Shown here: in pieces, positions 53,819-59,839 of the stretch
Layout: each line of letters starts with the position of its first letter
How positions within the stretch are numbered: the stretch's first letter is position 1
Virus record (IMG/VR): IMGVR_UViG_3300026292_000006
Coordinates: 1 to 64,000 of that record
Length of the DNA: 64,000 bases
Source: a virus
Direction: 5' to 3' (one strand)
Position numbers and translations under genes: made by a program
Notes under the pieces: generated by a model
What the model was told of the DNA's origin: nothing
Seen by the model: only the letters and a program-made list of their open reading frames with translations
Databases searched by the model: none

Positions 53819-53991
53819 TAGTTTCCCTCCGTTAATCGTGTTGCATCAAGTAATGCTAACTTCTCAGATTTAAAGGGTCCATACTTACTACAATTAGGGT
53901 AATTATACGACCAAAAGTGTTTCCTACCTCTTTCCCACAGTTTAACATCTACAGGGGGAAATTGTGATTGAATTGTTGTTACTTTAGTCAT
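53818..53991 (-). CDS. Hypothetical small protein, 57 aa
   Basis: A 57-residue protein (MTKVTTIQSQFPPVDVKLWE, RGRKHFWSYNYPNCSKYGPF). The TTG at 54006 is in frame but the ATG at 53991 is the better start. Aromatic and basic residues cluster in the middle (KHFWSYNYPNC). I recognise no family. Its stop overlaps the ATG of the next gene. Confidence 0.55.
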   Translation of the reverse strand: MTKVTTIQSQFPPVDVKLWERGRKHFWSYNYPNCSKYGPFKSEKLALLDATRLTEGN

Positions 53992-54061
53992 AGCAATAAA
54001 GGGCAAGAAAGGGCAAAGAATAGGGGGGCGATTAGGGGCATGTAGTTAACACATAGTGTGG

Positions 54062-54163
54062 TTAATCCTCATTGATTGTTTCATCTGTGGTGGTGTAATC
54101 GTCCTCGAATAACATATCATCAACCCAATCAGATTGCAAGGGGTTGTAGTTAGTTTCGTCCAC
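54062..54163 (-). CDS. Acidic microprotein with GTG start, 33 aa
   Basis: A very acidic 33-residue protein (MDETNYNPLQSDWVDDMLFE...ETINED; 12 Asp/Glu, no Lys/Arg). The start is the GTG at 54163: GGAGG stands 9 bases before it, the strongest ribosome binding site in this part of the window. The frame also stays open to an ATG at 54244, giving 60 residues, but that would overlap the upstream gene by 95 bases and has no ribosome binding site. It overlaps the end of the strongly basic 64-residue gene by 14 bases, so the pair is probably coupled, and the opposite charges suggest that the two products could bind each other. Confidence 0.6.
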   Translation of the reverse strand: MDETNYNPLQSDWVDDMLFEDDYTTTDETINED

Positions 54164-54344
54164 TGTGATTGTCCTCCGTATGTGTTTTAAACTGTGTGCG
54201 GGGTTTGTTATACTTTTCCACAGGACTTGTGGAATCGTTAACATTTTGTTGCTTGTAATTAGACTTCGATTGTTTACGTTTTTCCCTTAAAGATTTCGCT
54301 TTATGTGATGAATAAGGGTCATTACGTTTGTAAGTCCTTCCCAT
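54150..54344 (-). CDS. Strongly basic small protein, 64 aa
   Basis: A 64-residue Lys/Arg/Ser/Asn-rich protein (MGRTYKRNDPYSSHKAKSLR, EKRKQSKSNYKQQN), about 19 basic residues, with no hydrophobic core. Similar short basic proteins starting MGRTYKR are common in T4-like cyanophages; their role is unknown, but nucleic acid binding or attack on a host protein early in infection is plausible. It lies directly behind a strong sigma-70-type promoter (54366-54394), so it is probably an immediate early gene. It is followed by the acidic 33-residue gene. Confidence 0.7.
   Translation of the reverse strand: MGRTYKRNDPYSSHKAKSLREKRKQSKSNYKQQNVNDSTSPVEKYNKPRTQFKTHTEDNHSGRN
54214..54234. repeat. Short inverted repeat containing TTTTCCACA
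   Basis: TTCCACA (54216-54222) and TGTGGAA (54228-54234) flank 5 bases. With the two leading T the left arm reads TTTTCCACA, the same 9-mer as in the pair at 54543-54586. It lies in the coding frame of the 64-residue gene. Confidence 0.6.
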
Positions 54345-54365
54345 TGGAATTGTGCTAACAATGTA

Positions 54366-54394
54366 ATAATAACCGAAAACGATTGCAATGTCAA
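54366..54394 (-). promoter_or_regulatory. Strong sigma-70-type early promoter
   Basis: On the minus strand TTGACA (54389-54394), a 17-base spacer and TATTAT (54366-54371). The start would be near 54359, 15 bases before the ATG of the 64-residue gene. This matches the host housekeeping sigma pattern, as expected for early genes read before late sigma factors appear. Confidence 0.8.
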
Positions 54395-54469
54395 GGTATT
54401 AGTGGGTTTTGACATATTTCGTTAGGTTGTTGACAAAAAAATCTCGGTATGTTACGCTCTTAGATAACA

Positions 54470-54592
54470 CTAACTAGAGTCTATATTACAGTCTTTAAAT
54501 AACACTCTAATACATTTATTTGCATATTTAAAATATACACTATTTTCCACAAGTATGTCCGCTAATTGTGAATTACCTGTGGAAAACTTCAT
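54470..54592 (-). CDS. Possible small protein, 40 aa
   Basis: An open frame from ATG 54592 (MKFSTGNSQLADILVENSVY...) to TAG at 54470. The composition is protein-like (no low-complexity run) and it follows the 109-residue gene with a 42-base gap, but there is no ribosome binding site. Both arms of the TTTTCCACA inverted repeat lie inside it, so the region may be regulatory instead of coding. Confidence 0.4.
   Translation of the reverse strand: MKFSTGNSQLADILVENSVYFKYANKCIRVLFKDCNIDSS
54543..54586. repeat. Inverted pair of TTTTCCACA (DnaA-box-like)
   Basis: TTTTCCACA at 54543-54551 and its exact complement TGTGGAAAA at 54578-54586, 26 bases apart. TTTTCCACA differs by one base from the E. coli DnaA box TTATCCACA and is, as I recall, the cyanobacterial consensus. 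A third copy is at 54214-54222. Confidence 0.55.
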
Positions 54593-54634
54593 TGAATTGT
54601 TGTTAATTAGTGAATGAATTAGCATTGTTTGTTA

Positions 54635-54964
54635 TTACCTCATATACAAATATCCACCTGCCCAATCACATTTAGCGAAGCAATCGTTAGGGTTAGTTAA
54701 TAAGTTATATCTTACATGTTTAGCAGGTTTGTTATAACTTGCTGCTTTATATACATCACCATTCTTTACATCTACAAAGCAATGTACTGAATTATCAAAT
54801 GTTAATTTGTAATACTTTCTTCCCTTGCTTACTTTACATTTAATCTCTCTACTTCCATATGCATTCTTATAACTATCATCTACACAATTTGCAAGAATAT
54901 ATACATTTTCTTCTATAGTCTGTGTGTCATTAATGTTAGAAACGATTGTTGATAATTTGGGCAT
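54635..54964 (-). CDS. Conserved-type phage hypothetical protein, 109 aa
   Basis: A 109-residue protein with the order KGRKYYKLTF, VHCFVDVKNGDVYKAASYNK, PAKHVRYNLLTN, DWAGGYLYMR. I recall this closing pattern (CFVD..GDVYKAASW..P...VRYNL) from many marine phages, always as a hypothetical protein. Predicted beta-rich after a short helical N-terminus; no catalytic residues are obvious. The ATG at 54964 has no clear ribosome binding site. Confidence 0.8.
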   Translation of the reverse strand: MPKLSTIVSNINDTQTIEENVYILANCVDDSYKNAYGSREIKCKVSKGRKYYKLTFDNSVHCFVDVKNGDVYKAASYNKPAKHVRYNLLTNPNDCFAKCDWAGGYLYMR

Positions 54965-55022
54965 AGTTGTTAGTTAATAAAAAAAATAGCGTGGGTAGTT
55001 GTTAATTAAGGGGAGATATTGT

Positions 55023-55172
55023 TTAATCGTTGAGTATACTTAATTTCCTGGATCTTGGGGCATTGTATACACTTTGGGGTTGTAATTTGATTGGATTAGT
55101 GTTAATTACTGTCTGATAGATTCTCAGCAATGTATCACTATTCATTGTATCCTTAGTTGTTAGTGAAAGCAT
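55023..55172 (-). CDS. Hypothetical small protein, 49 aa
   Basis: ATG at 55172 with GAGG 9 bases upstream, then 49 codons (MLSLTTKDTMNSDTLLRIYQ, TVINTNPIKLQPQSVYNAPR) to TAA at 55023. Short helical N-terminal half, basic C-terminal half. The good ribosome binding site supports it; no family recognised. A terminator stands upstream of it, so it must have its own promoter or depend on read-through. Confidence 0.55.
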   Translation of the reverse strand: MLSLTTKDTMNSDTLLRIYQTVINTNPIKLQPQSVYNAPRSRKLSILND

Positions 55173-55226
55173 TGAAATTAACCTCGTAATGTGTTATTTA
55201 GTAGTGATACCAGTAGGTATAAAGAA

Positions 55227-55247
55227 AGAGGGGAGATTATCCCCTCT
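55227..55247 (-). terminator. Intrinsic terminator after the 36-aa gene
   Basis: AGAGGGGA and TCCCCTCT form a perfect 8-bp stem with a 5-base loop. On the minus strand it is followed by TTCTTTATA. It begins 10 bases after the stop of the 36-residue gene. Confidence 0.85.
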
Positions 55248-55256
55248 AAGTGTCAT

Positions 55257-55367
55257 TTATGATGCTGATAGGTAAGCATCAATTACTGCTAGTAATTCGT
55301 TGCCTGATTGACATTTAGCGAGATCTTCAGATAGAAAACGCAAAGCAACATTCACTGAGTTTGACAT
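55257..55367 (-). CDS. Small protein, 36 aa
   Basis: ATG 55367 to TAA 55257, 36 residues (MSNSVNVALRFLSEDLAKCQ, SGNELLAVIDAYLSAS), a predicted pair of amphipathic helices. The pattern (V..AL.FL...L....GNELL.VID) resembles short phage proteins of unknown role. An intrinsic terminator follows 10 bases after the stop, which supports a real transcribed gene. Confidence 0.6.
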   Translation of the reverse strand: MSNSVNVALRFLSEDLAKCQSGNELLAVIDAYLSAS

Positions 55368-55431
55368 AATTAAGGCAACAAATAAAGGACGTTGAATAAC
55401 AGTTTAGCGTCATGTTTAGGACGATTGAGTG

Positions 55432-55821
55432 TTAGTCTAACTCAACATTCATACCTGAGAAAAATGGCATTGTGCCCATTTTGTTTCCACTTAGATACCA
55501 TGTCCAGTCTTTTTGAAACACTCGGCAACCGTAAGAAACCTCGTCTAGCAATGCATTTAGACGTGATTTAGTTGTATTTGATTGCCATCCACCGTCAAAG
55601 ATTTGCACAAATGTGTCACCCACTCTAGCAATTAGATTGCCATGTAAGTATACATTAGCAATGCGATCTTCCCAAGTCACTTGTGTATTTGCTTTCGAGA
55701 AGTTTGTGTTACTTCTGATTGCTGAATTCATTTGTGATTCGATTTTACGCATGTTTGAAAAGAGTTGTTTGTAAGAATGAAAATCGGTTGGTTTCCCTCC
55801 GATGTCTTTATTATAGTGCAT
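55432..55821 (-). CDS. Conserved-type phage hypothetical protein, 129 aa
   Basis: A 129-residue protein (MHYNKDIGGKPTDFHSYKQL). The second half, VYLHGNLIARVGDTFVQIFD, GGWQSNTTKSRLNALL and CRVFQKDWTWYLSG, is a pattern I recall from many phage genomes as a hypothetical protein. A GTG at 55866 is in frame, but the ATG at 55821 is preferred: AGGA stands 7 bases before it and the longer form would overlap the helicase gene's stop. Predicted beta-rich with Trp-rich end. Function unknown. Confidence 0.8.
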   Translation of the reverse strand: MHYNKDIGGKPTDFHSYKQLFSNMRKIESQMNSAIRSNTNFSKANTQVTWEDRIANVYLHGNLIARVGDTFVQIFDGGWQSNTTKSRLNALLDEVSYGCRVFQKDWTWYLSGNKMGTMPFFSGMNVELD

Positions 55822-55859
55822 TTCCGTGTCCTGTGCGGGAATAGTGGACACTTTGCGGA

Positions 55860-57080
55860 CTAGCACACCGCATGCGTGTGTGTGCCATCTATGAATATAT
55901 CATTAACTATTCTTTCGATTCTTTTATAACACTTAGTGCCATAAGATTTGTGAATAGGAATAACACAATAACCAGTGGATTTGCGATACAAACTAACATT
56001 GCCAGCAGGAAGATTGCCTTCTTTAATGTTAATGGAATCTTGCTTATTAAGTCTAATAACTCTACCAATACTTTGTGCCATTTCGATGACGTTAAGGTTT
56101 CGCAAGAATAAAGTATGAGTGAGTCCACTAACATTAATGCCTTCTGATAAAATCGAGTAATGAAATATGACGAATTTCTTGTTATCGTCTTCACCCCATT
56201 GTTTGAGAGTTTCAAAGAATGTCGTGCGATTGACTTTAGTTTTGTTAACATAAGCACCAAATTTACTTGTAATGTGTAATACTTCATACCCACGAGTTTC
56301 TAACTCTTTGAGTAGAGAAGTATGTCCTAACATGTTATTTAAAATCCTGGAAGATGGGACACTAATTAACACTTTAGGTGTATCAGTTGTTGTTATTGAA
56401 TCAATGTAATTTTCAACTGTTAATGCATGATGGACATATGCATTTACCTTATTAAAATGTGTATTAACCTCAAATGGCACTATAGTTGGTGGTAGAATAC
56501 TTCCATTGTTAATTAACTCTGGAGCAGGCACATTCTCAATAATATTACCATAAACTCCACTGTTATTCATCCCTCTATGATGTTTATAACTCACTCTAGG
56601 TGTTGCTGTAAAGTAATAACAACGTGATGCAATTTGACTTGCTGCTGCTACACTAATAAAGAAAGATTTACATGTTGAGTTATGTGCTTCATCGAAATAT
56701 ATGTTATCAATGTTAATACCACTCTCAATGATTTGCTTCAAAGAGTGATAAGTTGTAAACAGTAATTTGCTTCCTTCGTTGTTACTAACCCACTCTTCAA
56801 TCTCATGTGGTTTAGTAGAACTATCGTAAGAAGTGCGTCCGCTATGTATATGAAATATATTAATATTATCGTCTAATTGTTGTATAAAATCATCACATAA
56901 TTGCTGTGCTAATAGTATACGAGGTGCAACAATTACAGTGGTGTTGTTATCAAGATTTGCCTTGCAATCTTGAATCATAATGAAAGTTTTACCACCACCA
57001 GTAGGCACTACAATTTGACCTTTATTAGAGGTTTTCATTGATTCAAGTGCTCTTGCTTGATGTGGTCTTAACTTAATCAT
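55860..57080 (-). CDS. SF2 DEAH-box helicase, UvsW/RadD-like, 406 aa
   Basis: An ATP-dependent superfamily 2 helicase. From ATG 57080: Q-type start LRPHQ (4-8), Walker A PTGGGKT (26-32), DEAH (130-133), motif III TATP (158-161), motif V (SEGINVSG near 290) and motif VI QSIGRVIRL near 315, so all core motifs are intact. The layout is that of T4 UvsW, which unwinds branched DNA and R-loops and switches origin-dependent to recombination-dependent replication; a RadD-like repair helicase is also possible. The ATG at 57113 would add 11 residues, but 57080 overlaps the upstream stop in the usual phage manner and gives the canonical MIKLRPHQ start. The C-terminus is basic with Cys residues near the end (YCVIP, CYKRIERIVND). 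Confidence 0.88.
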   Translation of the reverse strand: MIKLRPHQARALESMKTSNKGQIVVPTGGGKTFIMIQDCKANLDNNTTVIVAPRILLAQQLCDDFIQQLDDNINIFHIHSGRTSYDSSTKPHEIEEWVSNNEGSKLLFTTYHSLKQIIESGINIDNIYFDEAHNSTCKSFFISVAAASQIASRCYYFTATPRVSYKHHRGMNNSGVYGNIIENVPAPELINNGSILPPTIVPFEVNTHFNKVNAYVHHALTVENYIDSITTTDTPKVLISVPSSRILNNMLGHTSLLKELETRGYEVLHITSKFGAYVNKTKVNRTTFFETLKQWGEDDNKKFVIFHYSILSEGINVSGLTHTLFLRNLNVIEMAQSIGRVIRLNKQDSINIKEGNLPAGNVSLYRKSTGYCVIPIHKSYGTKCYKRIERIVNDIFIDGTHTHAVC

Positions 57081-57264
57081 TATTAAATGGAATAAATGGG
57101 TTAATAGTAACATTATAACCTATTACATCAGCATTTACACCACATTCATACCAGTTTACAGATTGGATGTGCTCTTGAATTGCTTCACATAATTGCACTG
57201 GATTTGGTGCATTCTCTTTGTTGCATTTAATTCTACATTCAAAGATAAACTCTTGATTATTCAT
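57073..57264 (-). CDS. Hypothetical small protein, 63 aa
   Basis: A 63-residue protein (MNNQEFIFECRIKCNKENAP, NPVQLCEAIQEHIQSVNWYE) with a beta-alpha-beta pattern and three Cys. It overlaps the helicase start by 8 bases and the upstream 73-residue gene by 8, so it sits in a coupled chain. No family recognised. Confidence 0.65.
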   Translation of the reverse strand: MNNQEFIFECRIKCNKENAPNPVQLCEAIQEHIQSVNWYECGVNADVIGYNVTINPFIPFNND

Positions 57265-57478
57265 AATTTGAGTCCTCTGGTTTAATGTTTATTTGAAATG
57301 AAAAACTACCGTAGTCATCAAATAGACCACAATTAGAAATAGTATCAAATACAATTTCTGATACTGTTTGTAAATCCTCTGGTAGGATGTTGCCATTTAG
57401 ATTAATAGTGCCATCATCATTGTAGTTGATTTCACCATTGAATCCTTCGGGCATTAAATCGTTAGCATTAGTTGGCAT
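57257..57478 (-). CDS. Hypothetical acidic protein, 73 aa
   Basis: A 73-residue acidic protein (MPTNANDLMPEGFNGEINYN, DDGTINLNGNILPEDLQTVS) ending FSFQINIKPEDSNYE. Overlaps the next gene by 8 bases. Its pattern (strand, helix, strands) resembles its 63-residue neighbour, so the two could be paralogues or partners. Function unknown. Confidence 0.65.
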   Translation of the reverse strand: MPTNANDLMPEGFNGEINYNDDGTINLNGNILPEDLQTVSEIVFDTISNCGLFDDYGSFSFQINIKPEDSNYE

Positions 57479-57480
57479 GA

Positions 57481-57657
57481 TTAGGCAATTTCAAATGATT
57501 GTGTTTTGTCCCATAAGTCAATGTAATCTGTTAACCAGTCACGTTGCTCTATGGTGAGTTGTTGATAGTAACCATGTAGTAAATCATCAGCACTTAGAAA
57601 CTCTAAGTCTTGTGATTTACACCATGTTTCTAATAGGTCGGAGAGTGAGTTTAGCAT
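57481..57657 (-). CDS. Small protein, 58 aa
   Basis: ATG 57657 to TAA 57481: MLNSLSDLLETWCKSQDLEF, LSADDLLHGYYQQLTIEQRD, WLTDYIDLWDKTQSFEIA. A helical, acidic protein with the E-Q-R-x-WL-x-x-Y-I-x-x-WD end seen in short cyanophage proteins. It is 2 bases before the ATG of the 73-residue gene in transcription order. No clear ribosome binding site. Function unknown. Confidence 0.7.
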   Translation of the reverse strand: MLNSLSDLLETWCKSQDLEFLSADDLLHGYYQQLTIEQRDWLTDYIDLWDKTQSFEIA

Positions 57658-57672
57658 GATAATTAATAAGAA

Positions 57673-57849
57673 TTAAGCGAATAAAGGTCTCATGTAATCT
57701 TTGAATTCTTCTCTCATACTGTCTGCAAGTATGCGAAGTTGATTCTCATTTGAGTTGTTGCCACTTGCAACCAATTCATCGTAACATGCCTGAGATATGC
57801 CTTTATCTGTTAGGTCATATTCGTGAAGTGAAACATGCTTGAAAAACAT
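57673..57849 (-). CDS. Small protein, 58 aa
   Basis: ATG 57849 to TAA 57673: MFFKHVSLHEYDLTDKGISQ, ACYDELVASGNNSNENQLRI, LADSMREEFKDYMRPLFA. AAGGA lies 10 bases before the ATG and a TATAAT box 35 bases before it, so this looks like the first gene of the unit that runs through the helicase. Helical; no family recognised. Confidence 0.7.
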   Translation of the reverse strand: MFFKHVSLHEYDLTDKGISQACYDELVASGNNSNENQLRILADSMREEFKDYMRPLFA

Positions 57850-57883
57850 AATTAAAAAGTCCTTGTGAATTGCTTATACATCT

Positions 57884-57889
57884 ATTATA
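57884..57889 (-). promoter_or_regulatory. TATAAT box of a probable early promoter
   Basis: Minus-strand TATAAT followed by AGATG, directly after a terminator. No good -35 is present at 16-18 bases, so a phage-modified or activator-dependent promoter is possible. The same TATAATAGA core occurs at 58718 and 60030. Confidence 0.5.
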
Positions 57890-57899
57890 ACCATAAAAA

Positions 57900-57922
57900 A
57901 CACCCTACGGTCGGTAGGGTGT
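57900..57922 (-). terminator. Intrinsic terminator after the 102-aa gene
   Basis: ACACCCTAC and GTAGGGTGT form a perfect 9-bp stem with a 5-base loop; on the minus strand it runs into TTTTTT. It begins 10 bases after the stop of the 102-residue gene. Confidence 0.93.
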
Positions 57923-57931
57923 GCCACTTTG

Positions 57932-58240
57932 TCAAGTGGTTTGGTTGAAATGTGTGTTGTAGGAATTCTTACAATATGTTACAACTTGCTGTGCATAGGG
58001 TTGTAACTTCTTAATGTCATCAATTAGTGCATTGATTTCATAAGTGTGAATTTCCCATCTTAATTTGAAGTCTGATTTATAGTCTTCAAATTTCAACAGT
58101 GTAGATGGTCTCACTGTTTCAGTAATCACAACTTCTAAAGGTTTTGTTGATGTTGGATTTACTGGACTTGCTTTCTTTGCAGTTGGTTTACGAGTCCTTC
58201 TCTTGCGAGTGGTTGTCGTAGATGCTGCTCTAGTTGGCAT
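57932..58240 (-). CDS. Protein with basic Thr/Lys/Arg N-terminus, 102 aa
   Basis: Residues 1-32 (MPTRAASTTTTRKRRTRKPT...) are a disordered basic tail with Ala/Lys/Pro repeats like a histone or nucleoid-protein tail. Residues 45-100 (LKFEDYKSDFKLRWEIHTYE, INALIDDIKKLQPYAQQV) are a short helical domain with HTYEIN. The gene lies between a structured leader (58264-58363) and a terminator, so it is its own transcription unit. The reading frame stays open for about 46 codons upstream without a start codon. It may be a small DNA-binding protein; no family recognised. Confidence 0.7.
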   Translation of the reverse strand: MPTRAASTTTTRKRRTRKPTAKKASPVNPTSTKPLEVVITETVRPSTLLKFEDYKSDFKLRWEIHTYEINALIDDIKKLQPYAQQVVTYCKNSYNTHFNQTT

Positions 58241-58263
58241 GTAGTCTGTTGTAAAGGACGAGA

Positions 58264-58363
58264 GGAAACAAAACGCACCTTGAATGCTTAAGTTCGATTT
58301 AAAAGCGTTTTCTGGTGTGGTATCCGCTACCTTGAAAGTCTTAAATCGAGGTGGTTTGTTTCC
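58264..58363 (-). promoter_or_regulatory. Structured leader before the 102-aa gene
   Basis: On the plus strand GGAAACAAAACGCACC (58264-58279) pairs imperfectly with GGTGGTTTGTTTCC (58350-58363), and TCGATTTAA (58294-58302) pairs perfectly with TTAAATCGA (58341-58349). The two halves also carry a direct repeat of about 21 bases sharing TCGA, TTAAG and TTCAAGGT on the minus strand. This could fold as a long stem in the 5' leader or act as a protein-binding site. Confidence 0.5.
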
Positions 58364-58384
58364 CCACTATCAATATACATGAAA

Positions 58385-58404
58385 AAACCCCCATTTGGGG
58401 GTTT
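58385..58404 (-). terminator. Intrinsic terminator after the 84-aa gene
   Basis: AAACCCCC and GGGGGTTT form an 8-bp stem with a 4-base loop. On the minus strand it ends in TTTTTT. It is 34 bases after the stop of the 84-residue gene. Confidence 0.92.
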
Positions 58405-58437
58405 AGTGGTCACTTTGTGGATTGTCCACTGATTGTT

Positions 58438-58692
58438 TCAATTCATTACGAAATCAAAGTCATTTATTAAAATGTCTCTGACTCTCTCTCTGTCTAGTGA
58501 ATCACCATCACCCCAAGTATAAAAAGATCCTGCGGATGCTTTCATTAATCTATCGTTATACACTTTGCATGCTTGATAGATTTCACCCTTAGTGACCATC
58601 CTATTATCCTTAACAAGTGGATATAGGACATCATCAGGACATCCGTAGAATGAGAAAACGTAATCGATGAATTGCTTTAATACTGGATTCAT
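58438..58692 (-). CDS. Hypothetical protein, 84 aa
   Basis: An 84-residue protein (MNPVLKQFIDYVFSFYGCPD, DVLYPLVKDNRMVTKGEIYQ, ACKVYNDRLM) with Asp/Gly-rich WGDGDSLDRERVRDIL near the end. The last segment resembles part of a phage protein family of unknown function that ends RExVRDIL. It has its own TATAAT box and terminator, so it is a single-gene transcription unit. Confidence 0.75.
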   Translation of the reverse strand: MNPVLKQFIDYVFSFYGCPDDVLYPLVKDNRMVTKGEIYQACKVYNDRLMKASAGSFYTWGDGDSLDRERVRDILINDFDFVMN

Positions 58693-58717
58693 TTAGAGTT
58701 TTTGTGTTGTTATCTCT

Positions 58718-58723
58718 ATTATA
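58718..58723 (-). promoter_or_regulatory. TATAAT box before the 84-aa gene
   Basis: Minus-strand TATAAT followed by AGAGA, 25 bases before the ATG at 58692. No TTGACA at the usual distance. Confidence 0.5.
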
Positions 58724-58764
58724 AAGGATATTCTAAGGTAATATTATTATCTTGTGCCACTAAT

Positions 58765-59142
58765 TCAACTGGTTTTATTAATCTCGTCTTGTGCTGCTAG
58801 AATGCGTTGTGTTACCTCTTCATTAATATATCCTTCAATAAATATCTTACATTCTGCTAGTGTGTCATATGTGTCTATTCTTTCATATGTCCACAATGTC
58901 TTATTTTGAAATTTATACAAATGCTTATTATCTACTCTAGTTTGATAATACCTTTTCATACCTTCTATATTATTTAATTTACAAGGTAGTCTTTGATTTA
59001 ACTCAAATTTAGTATTATTTTCAGTAATAGTATATGCTGGAAGTTGTATACTATCCACAACAATGTTATCATCACTAATGAATATATTTTCGTGATGATA
59101 ACTAAATTCGTTGTTAATAACAGTGCTAGTTATTGATGCCAT
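58765..59142 (-). CDS. Hypothetical protein, 125 aa
   Basis: A 125-residue beta-alpha protein (MASITSTVINNEFSYHHENI, FISDDNIVVDSIQLPAYTIT). Residues about 20-115 share their plan with the 107-residue protein upstream: a FIS-x-D-x-I start, strands with ITENNTKF, an aromatic strand (LWTYERIDTYDTLAECK against WDYAQVSEFDTVADAKQ) and a final helix with INEE. The two are probably paralogues. It overlaps the upstream gene by 17 bases. No known family. Confidence 0.7.
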   Translation of the reverse strand: MASITSTVINNEFSYHHENIFISDDNIVVDSIQLPAYTITENNTKFELNQRLPCKLNNIEGMKRYYQTRVDNKHLYKFQNKTLWTYERIDTYDTLAECKIFIEGYINEEVTQRILAAQDEINKTS

Positions 59143-59449
59143 GAGTTAACATTATTTGTGTGTCTAATCTATTAATATGCTCAAATATCCATTGCTTTGC
59201 ATCTGCTACTGTATCAAATTCACTAACTTGAGCATAATCCCATTTATCAATATTATTATATTTAATACGATGTCTTTGTGATACTTTATAAGTGGTATTA
59301 TCTTTATTTGTAATAACAAATGCTGATAATCTCTTGTCACCATCCCATATGCTGTCATATGTAATGAATACATCTTCAACATATCCTGATACATGATTTC
59401 TCCGTTGAGAATCACATATATCTAATAATTGTAATGTATTCATTGACAT
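59126..59449 (-). CDS. Hypothetical protein, 107 aa
   Basis: A 107-residue protein (MSMNTLQLLDICDSQRRNHV, SGYVEDVFITYDSIWDGDKR) with the D-[ST]-VADAKQWIFEHI helix that its 125-residue neighbour shares in diverged form. The second Met (59443) forms an ATGA overlap with the stop of the 60-residue gene and is a good alternative start. Function unknown. Confidence 0.7.
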   Translation of the reverse strand: MSMNTLQLLDICDSQRRNHVSGYVEDVFITYDSIWDGDKRLSAFVITNKDNTTYKVSQRHRIKYNNIDKWDYAQVSEFDTVADAKQWIFEHINRLDTQIMLTHGINN

Positions 59450-59622
59450 AATTCTTCAAAACGTCTTTGTGCTTCCTCTGCTATTACTGGTAAATAACCT
59501 CTTTCACTAGATTGGTCTAGTGCATCTAATTGGTCAAATGTTAGACCATGCTCTTTAGCAAAATCAGTCCATGCTTCATCATAGCATGTTTCAAGTAGTG
59601 TTTCATGATGTAGTGATGACAT
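59440..59622 (-). CDS. Small acidic helical protein, 60 aa
   Basis: A 60-residue protein (MSSLHHETLLETCYDEAWTD, FAKEHGLTFDQLDALDQSSE) that is almost all helix with many Glu/Asp. It overlaps the 107-residue gene by an ATGA junction and follows the 70-residue gene by 4 bases. No family recognised. Confidence 0.7.
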   Translation of the reverse strand: MSSLHHETLLETCYDEAWTDFAKEHGLTFDQLDALDQSSERGYLPVIAEEAQRRFEELCQ

Positions 59623-59626
59623 TTAA

Positions 59627-59839
59627 TTAATCTCCAAGAATAGTGTGATTGTAACCCATACGAGATGCAACTTTGTTGTATACATCATTAACAATATAAT
59701 CCTCTATATTGTTGGATAATCCGTATTCATTATCCTTTGAGTATTTTTGGACATTTTCAGACATGTTATCATATTTATCTTTAACATATCCGAATAATGC
59801 CATAAACTCTGCATTTTCAAATGTAATAGTAACTGACAT
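59627..59839 (-). CDS. Hypothetical protein, 70 aa
   Basis: A 70-residue protein (MSVTITFENAEFMALFGYVK, DKYDNMSENVQKYSKDNEYG) with a strand, a helix, and a C-terminal helix near IVNDVYNKVASRM. Its ATG directly follows the stop of the 151-residue gene. No family recognised. Confidence 0.7.
   Translation of the reverse strand: MSVTITFENAEFMALFGYVKDKYDNMSENVQKYSKDNEYGLSNNIEDYIVNDVYNKVASRMGYNHTILGD

Noticed and set aside
54409-54435. Two plus-strand TTGACA boxes
   Set aside because: No good -10 follows at 16-18 bases and there is no plus-strand gene downstream to use them.
58280-58350. tRNA-like GTTCGATTT segment in the leader
   Set aside because: No matching T-stem, anticodon arm or acceptor stem can be formed around it on either strand.
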